DNA of 58,180 nt from CTSOIL-112 sp049291875 (GTDB lineage Bacteria > Pseudomonadota > Gammaproteobacteria > Burkholderiales > Burkholderiaceae), in NCBI GenBank assembly GCA_049291875.1, contig JBATQE010000027.1, forward strand, positions 1 through 58,180. Reading direction: 5' to 3'. This document shows, piece after piece, positions 16,156-25,604 of the stretch (within the stretch, counting starts at the first letter, position 1; each line of letters opens with the position of its first letter). Both the position numbers and the translations under genes were made by a program. The notes under the pieces were generated by a model. It ran no database searches. It was not told where the DNA came from and saw only the letters and a list, made by a program, of their open reading frames with translations.

Positions 16156-17673
16156 ATGAATCGACCGGTATTTTACGCAAAGGTTGAAGAGGGCGATAGC
16201 TCTGCTCAACATGGCTCTTCGCAACGCAAAGCCGATCAGCCAACATCGCCCAACAGCAATAAGGATGGACAAGGTCTATTTGCCGCGCATAAGAAAATTT
16301 TCATGCGTGAGGTATCGGGTAAATTCAACAATCTGCGTTGGTTATTTGTTTGGCTGACTCAGTTGTTGTATTTTGTGATTCCGTGGCTGAAATGGAATGA
16401 CCGTCCTGCCGTCTGGTTTGATTTGGAAAAGCGTTTCTTCTATATCTTCGGTTGGACATTCTCACCGACAGACGTGATTTACATGACCATCGTGTTGATT
16501 ATCTGCGCATTGGCCTTGTTCCTGTTCACGGCAGTGGCTGGGCGTTTGTGGTGCGGCTACACCTGCCCGCAGACGGTCTACACGGAAATTTTCATGTGGA
16601 TTGAGCGCAAAATTGAAGGTAATCGCGCCGCGCAATTACGCTTACACAAAGCCCCGTGGAGTGTCAGCAAAGTCGTTAAAAAAGTGATCAAGCATGGCTT
16701 GTGGATTGCGTTTTCATTGGCAGCGAGTTTTACGCTGGTGGCGTACTTTACCGGCGCACAAGGCTCTACCAATGGCATGCAGTTGATTCGGGAAATTTTG
16801 AATCATGAAACCAGCGGCGCGCAAATTTTCTGGATTGGTTTTTATGGCTTTATGATGTACTTGTTTGCCGGTCATATGCGCGAACAGGTATGTAAATATA
16901 TGTGTCCATACGCGCGTTTCCAAGGCGTGATGTTCGACCCGGATACCCTGATCGTGACGTATGATGAGGCGCGTGGTGAATCGCGCGGCCCGCGTAAGAA
17001 AAATGTTGATCCCAAAACCATAGGCAAAGGCGATTGTATCGATTGCGGTGTCTGTGTAGACGTTTGTCCGACGGGGATTGATATTCGCAATGGCTTGCAA
17101 TACGAGTGTATTGGCTGCGGTGCGTGTATTGACGGTTGTAACGAAATCATGGACAAAATGGGCTATGAGCGCGGTTTGATTCGCTATGACACGGAAAATG
17201 GTGTGAAAAACAAATACACCACGAATCAGTTGCTCAAACGCGCCGTGCGTCCTCGTGTTTTGCTGTACAGCGCTATTTTGCTGATTTTGGTTGGCGGTTT
17301 GTTCTATAGCATCACGCAGCGTACCGTGATTCGCATGGTGGTGGAGCGCGATGCACGCACGATTGCCCGCACGAATGAAGATGGCATGATTGAAAACGTG
17401 TTTAAACTGCAATTGTCCAATACCGGTGAAGTGCCGCATAAGGTACAATTGAGCGTATCCGGTGTGAGCGGTTTAAAATTGGCGGGCAAGCCGGAAGTTG
17501 AGTTGGATCCGGCGTCCACCGATGTTAAAGTGATTCGCGTGCAGCTCGATCCTGAAAAGGCTAAATTGGCCGGTGTGACGGATTTAGGCGTACCGATCAC
17601 CATCCGCGCCGTGTCCGCTGAGACGGGTGATGAGATTGAGCGCGAATCAATCTATTATGGTTTGAAAAAATAA
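16156..17673 (+). CDS. ccoG: Cytochrome oxidase accessory protein CcoG (copper reductase, 4Fe-4S)
   Basis: Inner-membrane ferredoxin-like protein of the CcoG/RdxA/FixG family, 505 residues; Rhodobacter and E. coli work links it to Cu(II) reduction for CuB insertion into cbb3 oxidase. Membrane segments in the N-terminal half carry CGYTCPQTVYTEIFMW. Two ferredoxin Cys clusters follow (CIDCGVCVDVCPTG and CIGCGACIDGCNE). One more helix leads to a periplasmic Ig-like C-terminal domain. The start has GAGGAAACA upstream. It shares its operon with ccoH. Confidence 0.96.
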   Translation: MNRPVFYAKVEEGDSSAQHGSSQRKADQPTSPNSNKDGQGLFAAHKKIFMREVSGKFNNLRWLFVWLTQLLYFVIPWLKWNDRPAVWFDLEKRFFYIFGWTFSPTDVIYMTIVLIICALALFLFTAVAGRLWCGYTCPQTVYTEIFMWIERKIEGNRAAQLRLHKAPWSVSKVVKKVIKHGLWIAFSLAASFTLVAYFTGAQGSTNGMQLIREILNHETSGAQIFWIGFYGFMMYLFAGHMREQVCKYMCPYARFQGVMFDPDTLIVTYDEARGESRGPRKKNVDPKTIGKGDCIDCGVCVDVCPTGIDIRNGLQYECIGCGACIDGCNEIMDKMGYERGLIRYDTENGVKNKYTTNQLLKRAVRPRVLLYSAILLILVGGLFYSITQRTVIRMVVERDARTIARTNEDGMIENVFKLQLSNTGEVPHKVQLSVSGVSGLKLAGKPEVELDPASTDVKVIRVQLDPEKAKLAGVTDLGVPITIRAVSAETGDEIERESIYYGLKK

Positions 17674-17686
17674 GTTTTAGGGTTAA

Positions 17687-18196
17687 ATGATGCAGACAGG
17701 AAATACAGTGACACCGTGGTATAAACAGTTTTGGCCGTGGGTTTTGATCGGCCTGCCGACTTCGGTGGTGATTGCCTCGGTGGTCACGTATTTCCTTGCG
17801 ATCAACGGCATGGACAGCGTGATTTCCAAAGATTATTACAAGGAAGGTCTGGCGGTGAACGCGGATTTGGAGCGCGATAAAAAAGCCGCCGATTTGGGCT
17901 TGTCCGCCGATATCACGATTGACGGACAAAACGTCACCATGAAATTGAGCGCCAACGATGCGGCAACGGTTCATAGCTTGGCGGGTCAGCCGATTTTGTT
18001 GGAAATAGAAAATCTGAGTTTTCAGGATAAAGATTTGAGTGCGTCTTTGGTGCCAAAAGGCGATGGTATTTGGCAAGGTAAAATTCCTGCCAATATGTCT
18101 CAAGCCACTTGGCTCGCGCGGCTCATTGGTCCGGATTGGCGCATTTCACACCGTCTGGAAAACACCACGCCAACGCATATCGTACTCAAGCCCTAA
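17687..18196 (+). CDS. ccoH: FixH/CcoH cbb3 oxidase assembly protein
   Basis: Membrane-anchored assembly factor, 169 residues. A single N-terminal helix (about 17-40, with WYKQFWPWVLIGLPTSVV) leads to a periplasmic beta-rich domain, and the conserved DYYKEGLAVN segment follows the helix. CcoH interacts with CcoN during assembly in Rhodobacter. ATG 17687 or the adjacent ATG 17690 may start it; AGGG lies upstream. It follows ccoG by 13 nt and ends at a terminator. Confidence 0.93.
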   Translation: MMQTGNTVTPWYKQFWPWVLIGLPTSVVIASVVTYFLAINGMDSVISKDYYKEGLAVNADLERDKKAADLGLSADITIDGQNVTMKLSANDAATVHSLAGQPILLEIENLSFQDKDLSASLVPKGDGIWQGKIPANMSQATWLARLIGPDWRISHRLENTTPTHIVLKP

Positions 18197-18220
18197 TCGG
18201 CGTGTTGCATGTTGGATTAT

Positions 18221-18254
18221 AAAAAGGCTGTTCATGTTTAATGACAGCCTTTTT
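18221..18254. terminator. Bidirectional terminator
   Basis: Eleven-bp stem AAAAAGGCTGT / ACAGCCTTTTT between the convergent ccoH and MocR-type genes. Confidence 0.92.
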
Positions 18255-18264
18255 GTATGGGGCA

Positions 18265-19785
18265 TCACAAATACTCGTTCAACACCTGCCCGAGCATTTT
18301 ACCGCAGGTCACCAAATCGCTGGCGTCCACATAGGCAAAGCCGACGACCAGACCGCGCACCTCGGTCGCGCCAATGTAGTAGCGCGAGAGCGGACGCACC
18401 GACAGTCCTTGCGTATGACAGCGATTGGCGATTTGGACATCGTCCGTGTGTGCAGGCAGTTTGACCACCAGGTGCAAGCCTGCGTCGTCAATCATTTGCT
18501 CCACCGGTCCGTTCAGGGTTTTGTTGAGGACGGCCAATAAAATGGTGCGTCGTTGCGCGTACGCCTGACGCAGGCGGCGAATATGCGTGGTGAAGTGTCC
18601 TTGTTCGATGAACTCGGCCAAGCTGGCCTGCAAATGTAATTGTCCCGGGCGATATAAATCGTACAAGGCGGTTTGAAATGAGGGAATCAACGCTTTGGGC
18701 AAGACCAAATACGACAGTTTGATACCGGGGAACATCACTTTGGAAAAAGTGCCCATGTACAACACGCGGCTGATGCCCGACTCATGCGCCAGTCCTTGCA
18801 AAGAGGCGATCGGCCGGCCAGAGTAGCGAAATTCGCTGTCATAGTCATCCTCCAATAGCCATGCGCCGGACTGCTGCGCATAGTCGATCAACTGACGGCG
18901 ACGCGGCAAGGACATCACCGCGCCGGTTGGATACTGGTGCGACGGCGTGATGTAGATGAATTTGGGCGGTGCGCTGCTCAAATCGGCTGCGCTCGGATTC
19001 ATGCCCTCGCTGTCCACGGCAATCGCACGAATATTCAAGTCATTGGCGTAGAATGAACTCCACGCACCCCAATAGCACGGATTTTCCACCCATGCCACGT
19101 CGTTTTGATCGGCCAGCATACGACTGATCAGATCCAGCGACTGTTGTGTGCCTGAAGTGATCAACACCTGCTCCGGCTCCAGTACCACGCCGCGCGAAAT
19201 GCGCAGATAGTCGGCAACCGCCTTTTTCAGCGGCGCATAGCCGCCGCGACTGTCGTAATCGTATAGAGCGACATCTTCGCGCCGCCACACTTGATTTTGC
19301 ACGCGCTGCCAAGTTTTGATCGGAAAGTTGAGCAAATCCATTTTGCCGGACAAAGCCAGCGGCTGCACCTCGTAAGCGTTGTAACCCTGCTCGCGCGTCA
19401 GGCGCGAACCGCGTTGCGACAGGGTGATAAGCGCATCCTGCTCAGAGTTTGCGTTGGGTTCGCTGCTGTTGCTCGCTTCGCTCATATAGCCTTCGGACAA
19501 ACCGTCGGGCAATACATCGGTGACGTAGGTTCCGCTGCCGGTCTGACTGCTGACGTAGCCTTCGGCCTGAAGCTGATCGTAGGCGGCGACAATCATATTG
19601 CGTGAGGCGGAAAGCTCGCGCGCCAAATCACGGGAGCTGGGCAGCTTACTGCCCGCAGGCAGGCGGCGATTGACGATGGCGCTGCGGATGGCTTCGTACA
19701 CCCGTTTGTATCCGGGCAGGCGCGGGTGAAAATCTTGTCGTTCGAGCTCGTTTTGCAATAGCTCGGCTAATGGTGTGCGGCGCAT
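18265..19785 (-). CDS. MocR/PdxR-type regulator (GntR helix-turn-helix plus aminotransferase-like domain)
   Basis: Cytoplasmic transcription factor of 506 residues. Residues about 15-85 form a GntR winged helix (YEAIRSAIVNRRLPAGSKLPSSRDLA, LSASRNMIVAAYDQLQAEGY). The rest resembles fold-type I aminotransferases, with the PLP-binding lysine in MGTFSKVMFPGIKL near residue 347 and the WLLEDDYDSEFRY motif. MocR relatives such as GabR and PdxR use PLP or an amine aldimine as effector. It is divergent from puuD and the polyamine genes, so a role as their regulator responding to GABA, putrescine or PLP is a reasonable inference. Confidence 0.93.
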   Translation of the reverse strand: MRRTPLAELLQNELERQDFHPRLPGYKRVYEAIRSAIVNRRLPAGSKLPSSRDLARELSASRNMIVAAYDQLQAEGYVSSQTGSGTYVTDVLPDGLSEGYMSEASNSSEPNANSEQDALITLSQRGSRLTREQGYNAYEVQPLALSGKMDLLNFPIKTWQRVQNQVWRREDVALYDYDSRGGYAPLKKAVADYLRISRGVVLEPEQVLITSGTQQSLDLISRMLADQNDVAWVENPCYWGAWSSFYANDLNIRAIAVDSEGMNPSAADLSSAPPKFIYITPSHQYPTGAVMSLPRRRQLIDYAQQSGAWLLEDDYDSEFRYSGRPIASLQGLAHESGISRVLYMGTFSKVMFPGIKLSYLVLPKALIPSFQTALYDLYRPGQLHLQASLAEFIEQGHFTTHIRRLRQAYAQRRTILLAVLNKTLNGPVEQMIDDAGLHLVVKLPAHTDDVQIANRCHTQGLSVRPLSRYYIGATEVRGLVVGFAYVDASDLVTCGKMLGQVLNEYL

Positions 19786-20166
19786 AGTGGTCTCCTGTGC
19801 AGGATGCCCATGATTGAATAGAATGCGTGGACAAATGGCCTGCTTGATCTTTATATTTTATGGATAAATTCTAACCAAATTGGTTGCGCTTGTGTGCAAA
19901 TTTTGCTGTACTTGGGTGACAATTGTATTTTTCCGGTGCGTTGCAAAAAGAGGTGGTCTGCATCAAAATGAGGGATAATGAGCATATTGAATGGTTAAGG
20001 GCTTGATCATTGGTTCGGAACTTGGGTGATAAGTGGCGCTATTGAGTGTTCAAGCGCTACTCTATACTGGCTCTACCGTCGCTGTTCATCATGACCGATG
20101 TGACACCCAATGGTCGGTGGTTCTTGAATGATTTTTGACTGATTTTTGATATAAGGATCGTATTTT
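19786..20166. promoter_or_regulatory. Divergent control region between the MocR-type gene and puuD
   Basis: A 381-bp region. It contains two perfect copies of ACTTGGGTGA (19910-19919 and 20020-20029), 110 bp apart. It also has a perfect 13-bp palindrome AACCAA-A-TTGGTT (19873-19885), of which TTGGTT recurs at 20010. MocR proteins usually bind direct repeats, so these are candidate operator elements. A weak -10 TATACT (20063-20068) may serve puuD. Confidence 0.5.
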
Positions 20167-21036
20167 ATGAGCGGTTTTTCGCTTGCTTCGCAGTCATCAT
20201 CCGAGTCGTTGTCCAAAACAATTCCGACGGGGTATCGACGTTCGGCGATTGTGTTGATTCCGGCGTGCAGCAATCAGGTGGGTGTTCATGCGGCGCATAC
20301 GGTGCAGCGCAAATATGCCGATGCGGTGTTTTATGGCGGGCAGTGCACCACCTTGTTTATCCCGGCGATGGGCAAGGAGTTGGACATTGATGTGCTGCTC
20401 GATACCACCGACGGGGTGTTTCTGTCCGGCTCGCCGTCTAATGTGAATGCAGAGTTGTATGGCGAAACCATCAGCCAGCCGCATTTGCCGCAGGACGTGT
20501 TTCGTGACGAGGTGACGATTCCGTTGATTCGACAGGCTTTGACACGCGGGATTCCGATTTTTGGTGTGTGTCGCGGTTTTCAGGAAATAAATGTGGCCTT
20601 TGGAGGCTCATTGCATCAGGCGGTACACGATGTGGCGGGACTGAACGATCACCGCGAGGACAAGACCGCGCCGCTGGAGGTGCAATACGCCGTGGCGCAT
20701 CCGGTGCGTTTGGAAGCCGACAGCGCGATTGCTGCGATCACGGGCAAAACCGAATTGATGGTCAATTCGGTGCATGGTCAGGGCATCAAACGTTTGGGTA
20801 ATGGTTTGGTGGCTGAGGCGTTTGCGCCGGATGGCTTGGTGGAGGCGTTTCGGATTGCCGCTCATCCGAGTTTCGGTTTGGCGGTGCAATGGCATCCCGA
20901 ATGGAATATGCTGGATAATCCGGATTCGCTGGCCTTGTTCGCCGCATTTGGTGACGCATGCCGCGCCTACCGTGAGCAAAAGGATTATCGACGGGCGCGT
21001 TTGCGTTCAGAATTGGACTCGTTGGGCGATGAGTGA
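20167..21036 (+). CDS. puuD: Gamma-glutamyl-gamma-aminobutyrate hydrolase (PuuD/SpuA)
   Basis: Class I glutamine-amidotransferase-like hydrolase of 289 residues that releases GABA and glutamate in the glutamylated putrescine pathway. The nucleophile lies in GVCRGFQE (about Cys134) and the His/Glu pair in VQWHPEW (about 240). It is longer than E. coli PuuD (254) by an N-terminal Ser-rich stretch before RRSAIVLIPACSNQ. The start has TAAGGATCG upstream. It is the first gene of a series matching the Pseudomonas spuABCDFGH order. Confidence 0.93.
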   Translation: MSGFSLASQSSSESLSKTIPTGYRRSAIVLIPACSNQVGVHAAHTVQRKYADAVFYGGQCTTLFIPAMGKELDIDVLLDTTDGVFLSGSPSNVNAELYGETISQPHLPQDVFRDEVTIPLIRQALTRGIPIFGVCRGFQEINVAFGGSLHQAVHDVAGLNDHREDKTAPLEVQYAVAHPVRLEADSAIAAITGKTELMVNSVHGQGIKRLGNGLVAEAFAPDGLVEAFRIAAHPSFGLAVQWHPEWNMLDNPDSLALFAAFGDACRAYREQKDYRRARLRSELDSLGDE

Positions 21037-21172
21037 TCCTATGCCGAGTGTAACTGCGTACAGGCGAACATGAGTTTTGACTCGGTTCACGCACCATTGA
21101 CATAGAAAAAAGTATAAAAACGATATTGAAACAGCATTACTATTAACAGAACAATTATTTAAAGGAGTACCT

Positions 21173-22540
21173 ATGACTTTCCAAAAATTCACCACGTTTC
21201 ACGAAATGGAGCGTTGGCTCGATGAAAACCGCGTGACAGAAATTGAATGCTTGGTTCCCGACTTGACCGGTGTGGCGCGCGGAAAAATTTTGCCGCGCAA
21301 TAAATTTTCCGAGGAAAAAGGCATGCGCCTGCCTGAAGCAATTTTCGGTGCAACCGTGACCGGTGAATATCCAGAATCCGATGTGTTCAATTCCATCATC
21401 GCGCCGACGGACAACGATATGGAATTGCGCCCCGACCCGACCACCGTGCGCTTGGTGCCGTGGGCGCAGGATGCGACCGCGCAGGTATTGCACGACTGCT
21501 TTAACCACGACGGTTCATTGGTGCAGTTCGCGCCGCGCTCGGTGCTGCGCCGCGTGGAAAACCTGTATGCCAAAGAGGGCTGGTCGCCGGTAGTTGCACC
21601 GGAATTGGAGTTCTATTTGGTGAGCAAAAACACCGATCCGAATCAATTGCTGATTCCGCCGGTCGGACGCAATGGCCGCCGCGAAGCCGGTCGCCAGCCG
21701 TACAGCATTGACGCGGTGAACGAATTTGACCCACTGTTTGAGGACATTTACGACTACACCGAGGCGATGGATTTGGACGTAGACACGCTGATTCACGAGG
21801 TGGGTGCGGGTCAGATGGAAATTAACTTCTTGCATGGCAAACCCTTGGATTTGGCGGACAAAGTGTTCTTCTTCAAGCGCACTCTGCGCGAAGCGGCGAT
21901 TCGCCACGATATGTTTGCCACGTTCATGGCCAAACCGATGCAGGGTGAACCCGGCTCGGCCATGCACATCCACCAGTCGGTGATCGATTTGGATACCGGT
22001 AATAATATTTTCAGCCGCGCCGATGGCAGCATGTCGGATCAGTTTTTACACTATATCGGCGGTTTGCAAAAATACATGCCGCTGGCGATGGCGCTGGTGG
22101 CGCCGTATGTGAACTCGTACCGTCGCATCACGCGCAACGCTTCTGCGCCGATCAATGTGCAATGGGGGCGCGACAACCGCACGGTGGGTTTCCGCGTGCC
22201 GTTTTCATCGCCTGCGGCGCGGCGCGTCGAAAACCGCATTGCCGGTTCGGATGCGAATCCTTATGTGGCTTTGGCCGTCACCTTGGCGTGCGGCTATTTG
22301 GGCATTAAAAACCAAATCGAGCCAACGGCGGAAACCGTCGGCGCGATCAATGGTTTGGATTTTGAATTGCCACGCAGTTTGGGCGAAGCCCTACACGCGC
22401 TGGACGAATGCCCCGAGCTGCACGAAGTATTGGGCGAAGACTTTGTGAATTTGTACATTTCGGTGAAAGACGCCGAGTACGAAGAATTCATGAAAGTGAT
22501 CAGCCCGTGGGAGCGTGAAAATCTGTTGTTGACCGTTTAA
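21173..22540 (+). CDS. puuA: Gamma-glutamylputrescine synthetase (glutamine-synthetase family, PuuA/SpuB)
   Basis: A 455-residue member of the glutamine synthetase superfamily that ligates glutamate to putrescine with ATP. Catalytic-domain features visible are VAPELEFYLV, the metal ligands in GAGQMEINFLHG, the GSAMHIHQS motif, NSYRRI and WGRDNRTVGFRVP. PuuA relatives lack the adenylylation site of GlnA. AAAGGAG precedes the ATG at 21173. The neighbours (puuD, spuC, pot genes) argue for polyamine rather than ammonia as substrate. Confidence 0.93.
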   Translation: MTFQKFTTFHEMERWLDENRVTEIECLVPDLTGVARGKILPRNKFSEEKGMRLPEAIFGATVTGEYPESDVFNSIIAPTDNDMELRPDPTTVRLVPWAQDATAQVLHDCFNHDGSLVQFAPRSVLRRVENLYAKEGWSPVVAPELEFYLVSKNTDPNQLLIPPVGRNGRREAGRQPYSIDAVNEFDPLFEDIYDYTEAMDLDVDTLIHEVGAGQMEINFLHGKPLDLADKVFFFKRTLREAAIRHDMFATFMAKPMQGEPGSAMHIHQSVIDLDTGNNIFSRADGSMSDQFLHYIGGLQKYMPLAMALVAPYVNSYRRITRNASAPINVQWGRDNRTVGFRVPFSSPAARRVENRIAGSDANPYVALAVTLACGYLGIKNQIEPTAETVGAINGLDFELPRSLGEALHALDECPELHEVLGEDFVNLYISVKDAEYEEFMKVISPWERENLLLTV

Positions 22541-22648
22541 ACATCATACGGAAAAAGTAACAACCGACTTTTTCCGTGGTCTGAAATCAACATGTTTGTC
22601 GGGTTCAGCGCGACAGATATGACATAAAGCCATAAAAAAGGAGCCAAT

Positions 22649-24031
22649 ATGACCGTCGTCAATACCCAAGAATTGCAAGCGAAAGATTCCGCACACTTCA
22701 TCCACCCGTTCACCGACACCAAATCGCTGGCGGCGCGCGGCGCGCGCATCATCACGCACGGAGAGGGCGTGTACGTATACGACTCGAACAACGAAAAAAT
22801 CCTCGATGCGATGAGTGGCCTGTGGTGCGTCAATATGGGCTATGGCCAGCAGTCGATTATTGATGCGGCGACCGAACAACTCAAAGTGCTGCCGTTCTAC
22901 AACAGCTTTTTCAATACCACCACGCCGCCATCGGTTGAGTTGGCGAGCCTATTGGCGCAGGTCGCACCTGAAGGCTTTAGCCACGTGTTTTACAGCAGCT
23001 CCGGTTCCGAGTCGAATGACACCAATCTGCGCATGGTTCGTCGCTACTGGGATATCAAAGGGCAAAAACAGCGCAAAACCGTCATCAGTCGTAAAAATGC
23101 CTACCACGGCTCGACCGTCGCGGGCGCGTCGCTCGGCGGTATGACCGGCATGCACGAACAAGGTGATTTGCCAATCCCCGGCATCGTCCACATTGAACAG
23201 CCGTACTACCGTGAAAACGGCATGAAACTGGGCGTATCCGAAGACGAATTCGGCATCATCGCCGCCGGCTGGCTCGAAGAAAAAATCCTCGAAGTTGGGC
23301 CGGACAAAGTGGCCGCCTTCATCGGCGAACCGGTGCAAGGTGCGGGTGGCGTCATCATTCCACCGAAAACTTACTGGCCGGAAATCCAACGCATTTGTGA
23401 TAAATACGGTGTGCTGATTATTTCCGACGAAGTGATTTGCGGCTTCGGTCGCCTCGGCACATGGTTCGGCTGCGAAACCATGGGATTCAAACCCGATTTG
23501 ATTACCTTTGCCAAAGGCGTGACCTCAGGCTACATCCCGCTCGGTGGCGTATTGGTCGGTGATCGCGTCGCCAAAGTGCTGATCGAAGAAGGTGGCGAAT
23601 TCAACCACGGTTACACCTACTCCGGTCATCCGGTCGCATGTGCGGTGGCGATGGCGAACATCAAACTGATGCAGGAACACGATATCGTCAACCAAGTCAA
23701 AAACGATACTGCGCCGTATTTGAAAGAAAAATTTGAATCATTGAACGATCACCCGCTGGTCGCTGATGCGCGTACTCTGGGCTTGGTCGGTGGCTTTGAA
23801 CTGCTCAAAAACAAAGAAACCGGCGAACGTTTTGACGAAAGTATTGCCGTCGGCATGATTTGCCGTGGTCATTGCTTTGGCAACGGCTTGGTGATGCGCG
23901 CCGTGGGCGATCGCATGATTATTGCGCCGCCATTGGTCATCAGCCATGCGGAAATTGATGAGTTGGTCGATTTGGCGCGCAAAGCATTGGATGCGACTTT
24001 GGCCGACTTGAAAGAGAGAGATCTGTACTAA
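22649..24031 (+). CDS. spuC: Polyamine/putrescine:pyruvate aminotransferase (SpuC-like, class III)
   Basis: PLP-dependent class III aminotransferase, 460 residues, closely resembling Pseudomonas SpuC in sequence character (HFIHPFTDTKSLAARGARII, AMSGLWCVNMGYG). The PLP lysine lies in ITFAKGVTSGY (about Lys289) and the Asp in ISDEVICGFGRLG. It would transaminate putrescine or related amines with pyruvate, giving a route parallel to the glutamylated one. GGAGCC precedes the ATG. It lies 108 nt after puuA. Confidence 0.92.
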   Translation: MTVVNTQELQAKDSAHFIHPFTDTKSLAARGARIITHGEGVYVYDSNNEKILDAMSGLWCVNMGYGQQSIIDAATEQLKVLPFYNSFFNTTTPPSVELASLLAQVAPEGFSHVFYSSSGSESNDTNLRMVRRYWDIKGQKQRKTVISRKNAYHGSTVAGASLGGMTGMHEQGDLPIPGIVHIEQPYYRENGMKLGVSEDEFGIIAAGWLEEKILEVGPDKVAAFIGEPVQGAGGVIIPPKTYWPEIQRICDKYGVLIISDEVICGFGRLGTWFGCETMGFKPDLITFAKGVTSGYIPLGGVLVGDRVAKVLIEEGGEFNHGYTYSGHPVACAVAMANIKLMQEHDIVNQVKNDTAPYLKEKFESLNDHPLVADARTLGLVGGFELLKNKETGERFDESIAVGMICRGHCFGNGLVMRAVGDRMIIAPPLVISHAEIDELVDLARKALDATLADLKERDLY

Positions 24032-24067
24032 TATTTCCGCACTTCCTTGAGTTGATGCGGTAAAAAT

Positions 24068-24180
24068 GGTATAAATAACCTCCTTTTATACCCAATTGGT
24101 GCAAAATACACCATTCTTGAATCGATATGACGAACGATGGTGCATCATGAATACGAGATGATGGTTATCATGGTGCATCG
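24068..24180. promoter_or_regulatory. Repeated operator-like motifs upstream of potF
   Basis: Three direct copies of TGGTGCA start at 24097, 24138 and 24171, the last two being part of a 10-bp repeat ATGGTGCATC 33 bp apart. Immediately upstream an inverted repeat GGTATAAA-N9-TTTATACC (24068-24092) is present. Both arrangements are typical of regulated promoters. The MocR-type protein at 18265 is one candidate binder, but the motifs differ from those before puuD. Confidence 0.5.
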
Positions 24181-24230
24181 CTTCATCATCTATTTTGTTG
24201 ATTGACCTGCCTTTAAAATAGGAGTCCTTT

Positions 24231-25409
24231 ATGAGTATGAATACATTAAACCGCTTTGGCATGACCTTGTTGGCATCGTTCACCATTGCCGCATTGTCAG
24301 CCTGTGGTGGCGGTAGCAAAGAGGCCGCAAAACCGGCAGATAAACCGGCGGACGCGCCAGCAGCAGCCGCACCAGCGGCCAAATTGACGGGTCAAGTGAA
24401 CGTGTTTAACTGGGTAGAATACATTCCGGAAAAATACACGGCCAATTTTACCGAAGCCGTCGGCCCGAAAGTGAACTACGACACGTTTGAAACCGACGAG
24501 GCATTGAACGCCAAACTGATCGCGGGTAACTCCGGCTATGACGTGGTCGTCCCGGGAGCGGCATTTGCAGAAGTGCAAATCAAGCAAGGCAAGTTCATGA
24601 AGTTGGATAAATCCAAACTGCCGAACTACAAAAATCTCGATCCGGCCTTGATGGCGCAAATCGCTAAAATGGATCCGAATAACGATTATTTGGTGCCTTG
24701 GGCATGGGGTTTCACCGGCGTTGGGATTAACGAAGCCAAAGTGAAGAAGGCCTTGGGCGATATGCCGATACCTGAAAATCCATTTGATTTGGTGTTCAAG
24801 CCGGAATACACCAGCAAACTGAAATCCTGCGGTATTTTCATGCTCGACTCACCGTCAGAAATTTTGCCTGCTGCATTGCAGTATATTGGAAAAGATGCCT
24901 CCAGCAACAATCCTGCCGATTATGCTGCGGCTTTGGATATGTTGAAAAAAGTGCGCGGCGACGTACGTAAATTTGGCGATTCCAGCGTGGTGAACGAAAT
25001 TGCCGATGGCAATTTGTGCGTGTTCTTGGGTTGGTCAGGTGATATCAATATGGCGGCCGAACGCTCTGGCAATCCAGATATCAAAGTATTATTGGGTCAC
25101 GGTGGTATCGTATTCTTCGACACCATGGCGATCACTGCCGATGCGAAAAATGTGGATCAAGCCTATGCTTGGATCAACTATGCTTTGGATCCGAAAAATG
25201 CCGCGACCATCACCAATGAGTTGGGTTATGCGACACCAAACAAAGTGGCTGTAGAACAAGGTTTGGTGGACAAGAAATTTGCCGATAACAAAACCATTTT
25301 CCTGAGTGCTGATATATTGAGTCAAATGGCGCCGCGTCGTTTGCCATCTGATCAAGCGGCATTGCGCGCGATGAATGATGCGTTCCGTCAATTCAAAACC
25401 GGTAAATAA
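24231..25409 (+). CDS. potF: Polyamine ABC transporter substrate-binding protein (PotF/SpuD type), lipoprotein
   Basis: Binds putrescine or spermidine outside the inner membrane and hands it to PotHI. It is 392 residues with a signal peptide ending in the lipobox ALSAC (Cys25) and an Ala/Pro-rich linker, so probably lipid-anchored, whereas E. coli PotF is soluble. The mature domain begins VNVFNWVEYIPEKY, the hallmark of the PotD/PotF family, and ends with LPSDQAALRAMNDAFRQFK. AGGAGTCC precedes the ATG at 24231. Only one binding protein is present, against two (SpuD, SpuE) in Pseudomonas. Confidence 0.94.
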   Translation: MSMNTLNRFGMTLLASFTIAALSACGGGSKEAAKPADKPADAPAAAAPAAKLTGQVNVFNWVEYIPEKYTANFTEAVGPKVNYDTFETDEALNAKLIAGNSGYDVVVPGAAFAEVQIKQGKFMKLDKSKLPNYKNLDPALMAQIAKMDPNNDYLVPWAWGFTGVGINEAKVKKALGDMPIPENPFDLVFKPEYTSKLKSCGIFMLDSPSEILPAALQYIGKDASSNNPADYAAALDMLKKVRGDVRKFGDSSVVNEIADGNLCVFLGWSGDINMAAERSGNPDIKVLLGHGGIVFFDTMAITADAKNVDQAYAWINYALDPKNAATITNELGYATPNKVAVEQGLVDKKFADNKTIFLSADILSQMAPRRLPSDQAALRAMNDAFRQFKTGK

Positions 25410-25429
25410 TTCAATGCGATGATGAATCG

Positions 25430-25463
25430 AAAAACCCTTGTCTGTTTGAGACAAGGGTTTTTT
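25430..25463 (+). terminator. Intrinsic terminator between potF and potG
   Basis: Stem AAACCCTTGTCT / AGACAAGGGTTT with a 6-nt loop and a T-rich tail. It should reduce potGHI expression relative to the binding protein, a common arrangement in ABC import operons. Confidence 0.85.
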
Positions 25464-25604
25464 GAGAAAATACGGCACGCACAGTGCCAAAACCAGCACC
25501 AAAGCAGTATTCGGTTTATAAAAAAGTATTTCTATCAATTCGTACAAGTATGTAATATAGGTGTTTGGATTGATAGAAGTACCTACAATGAGAAGGAGCA
25601 GACA

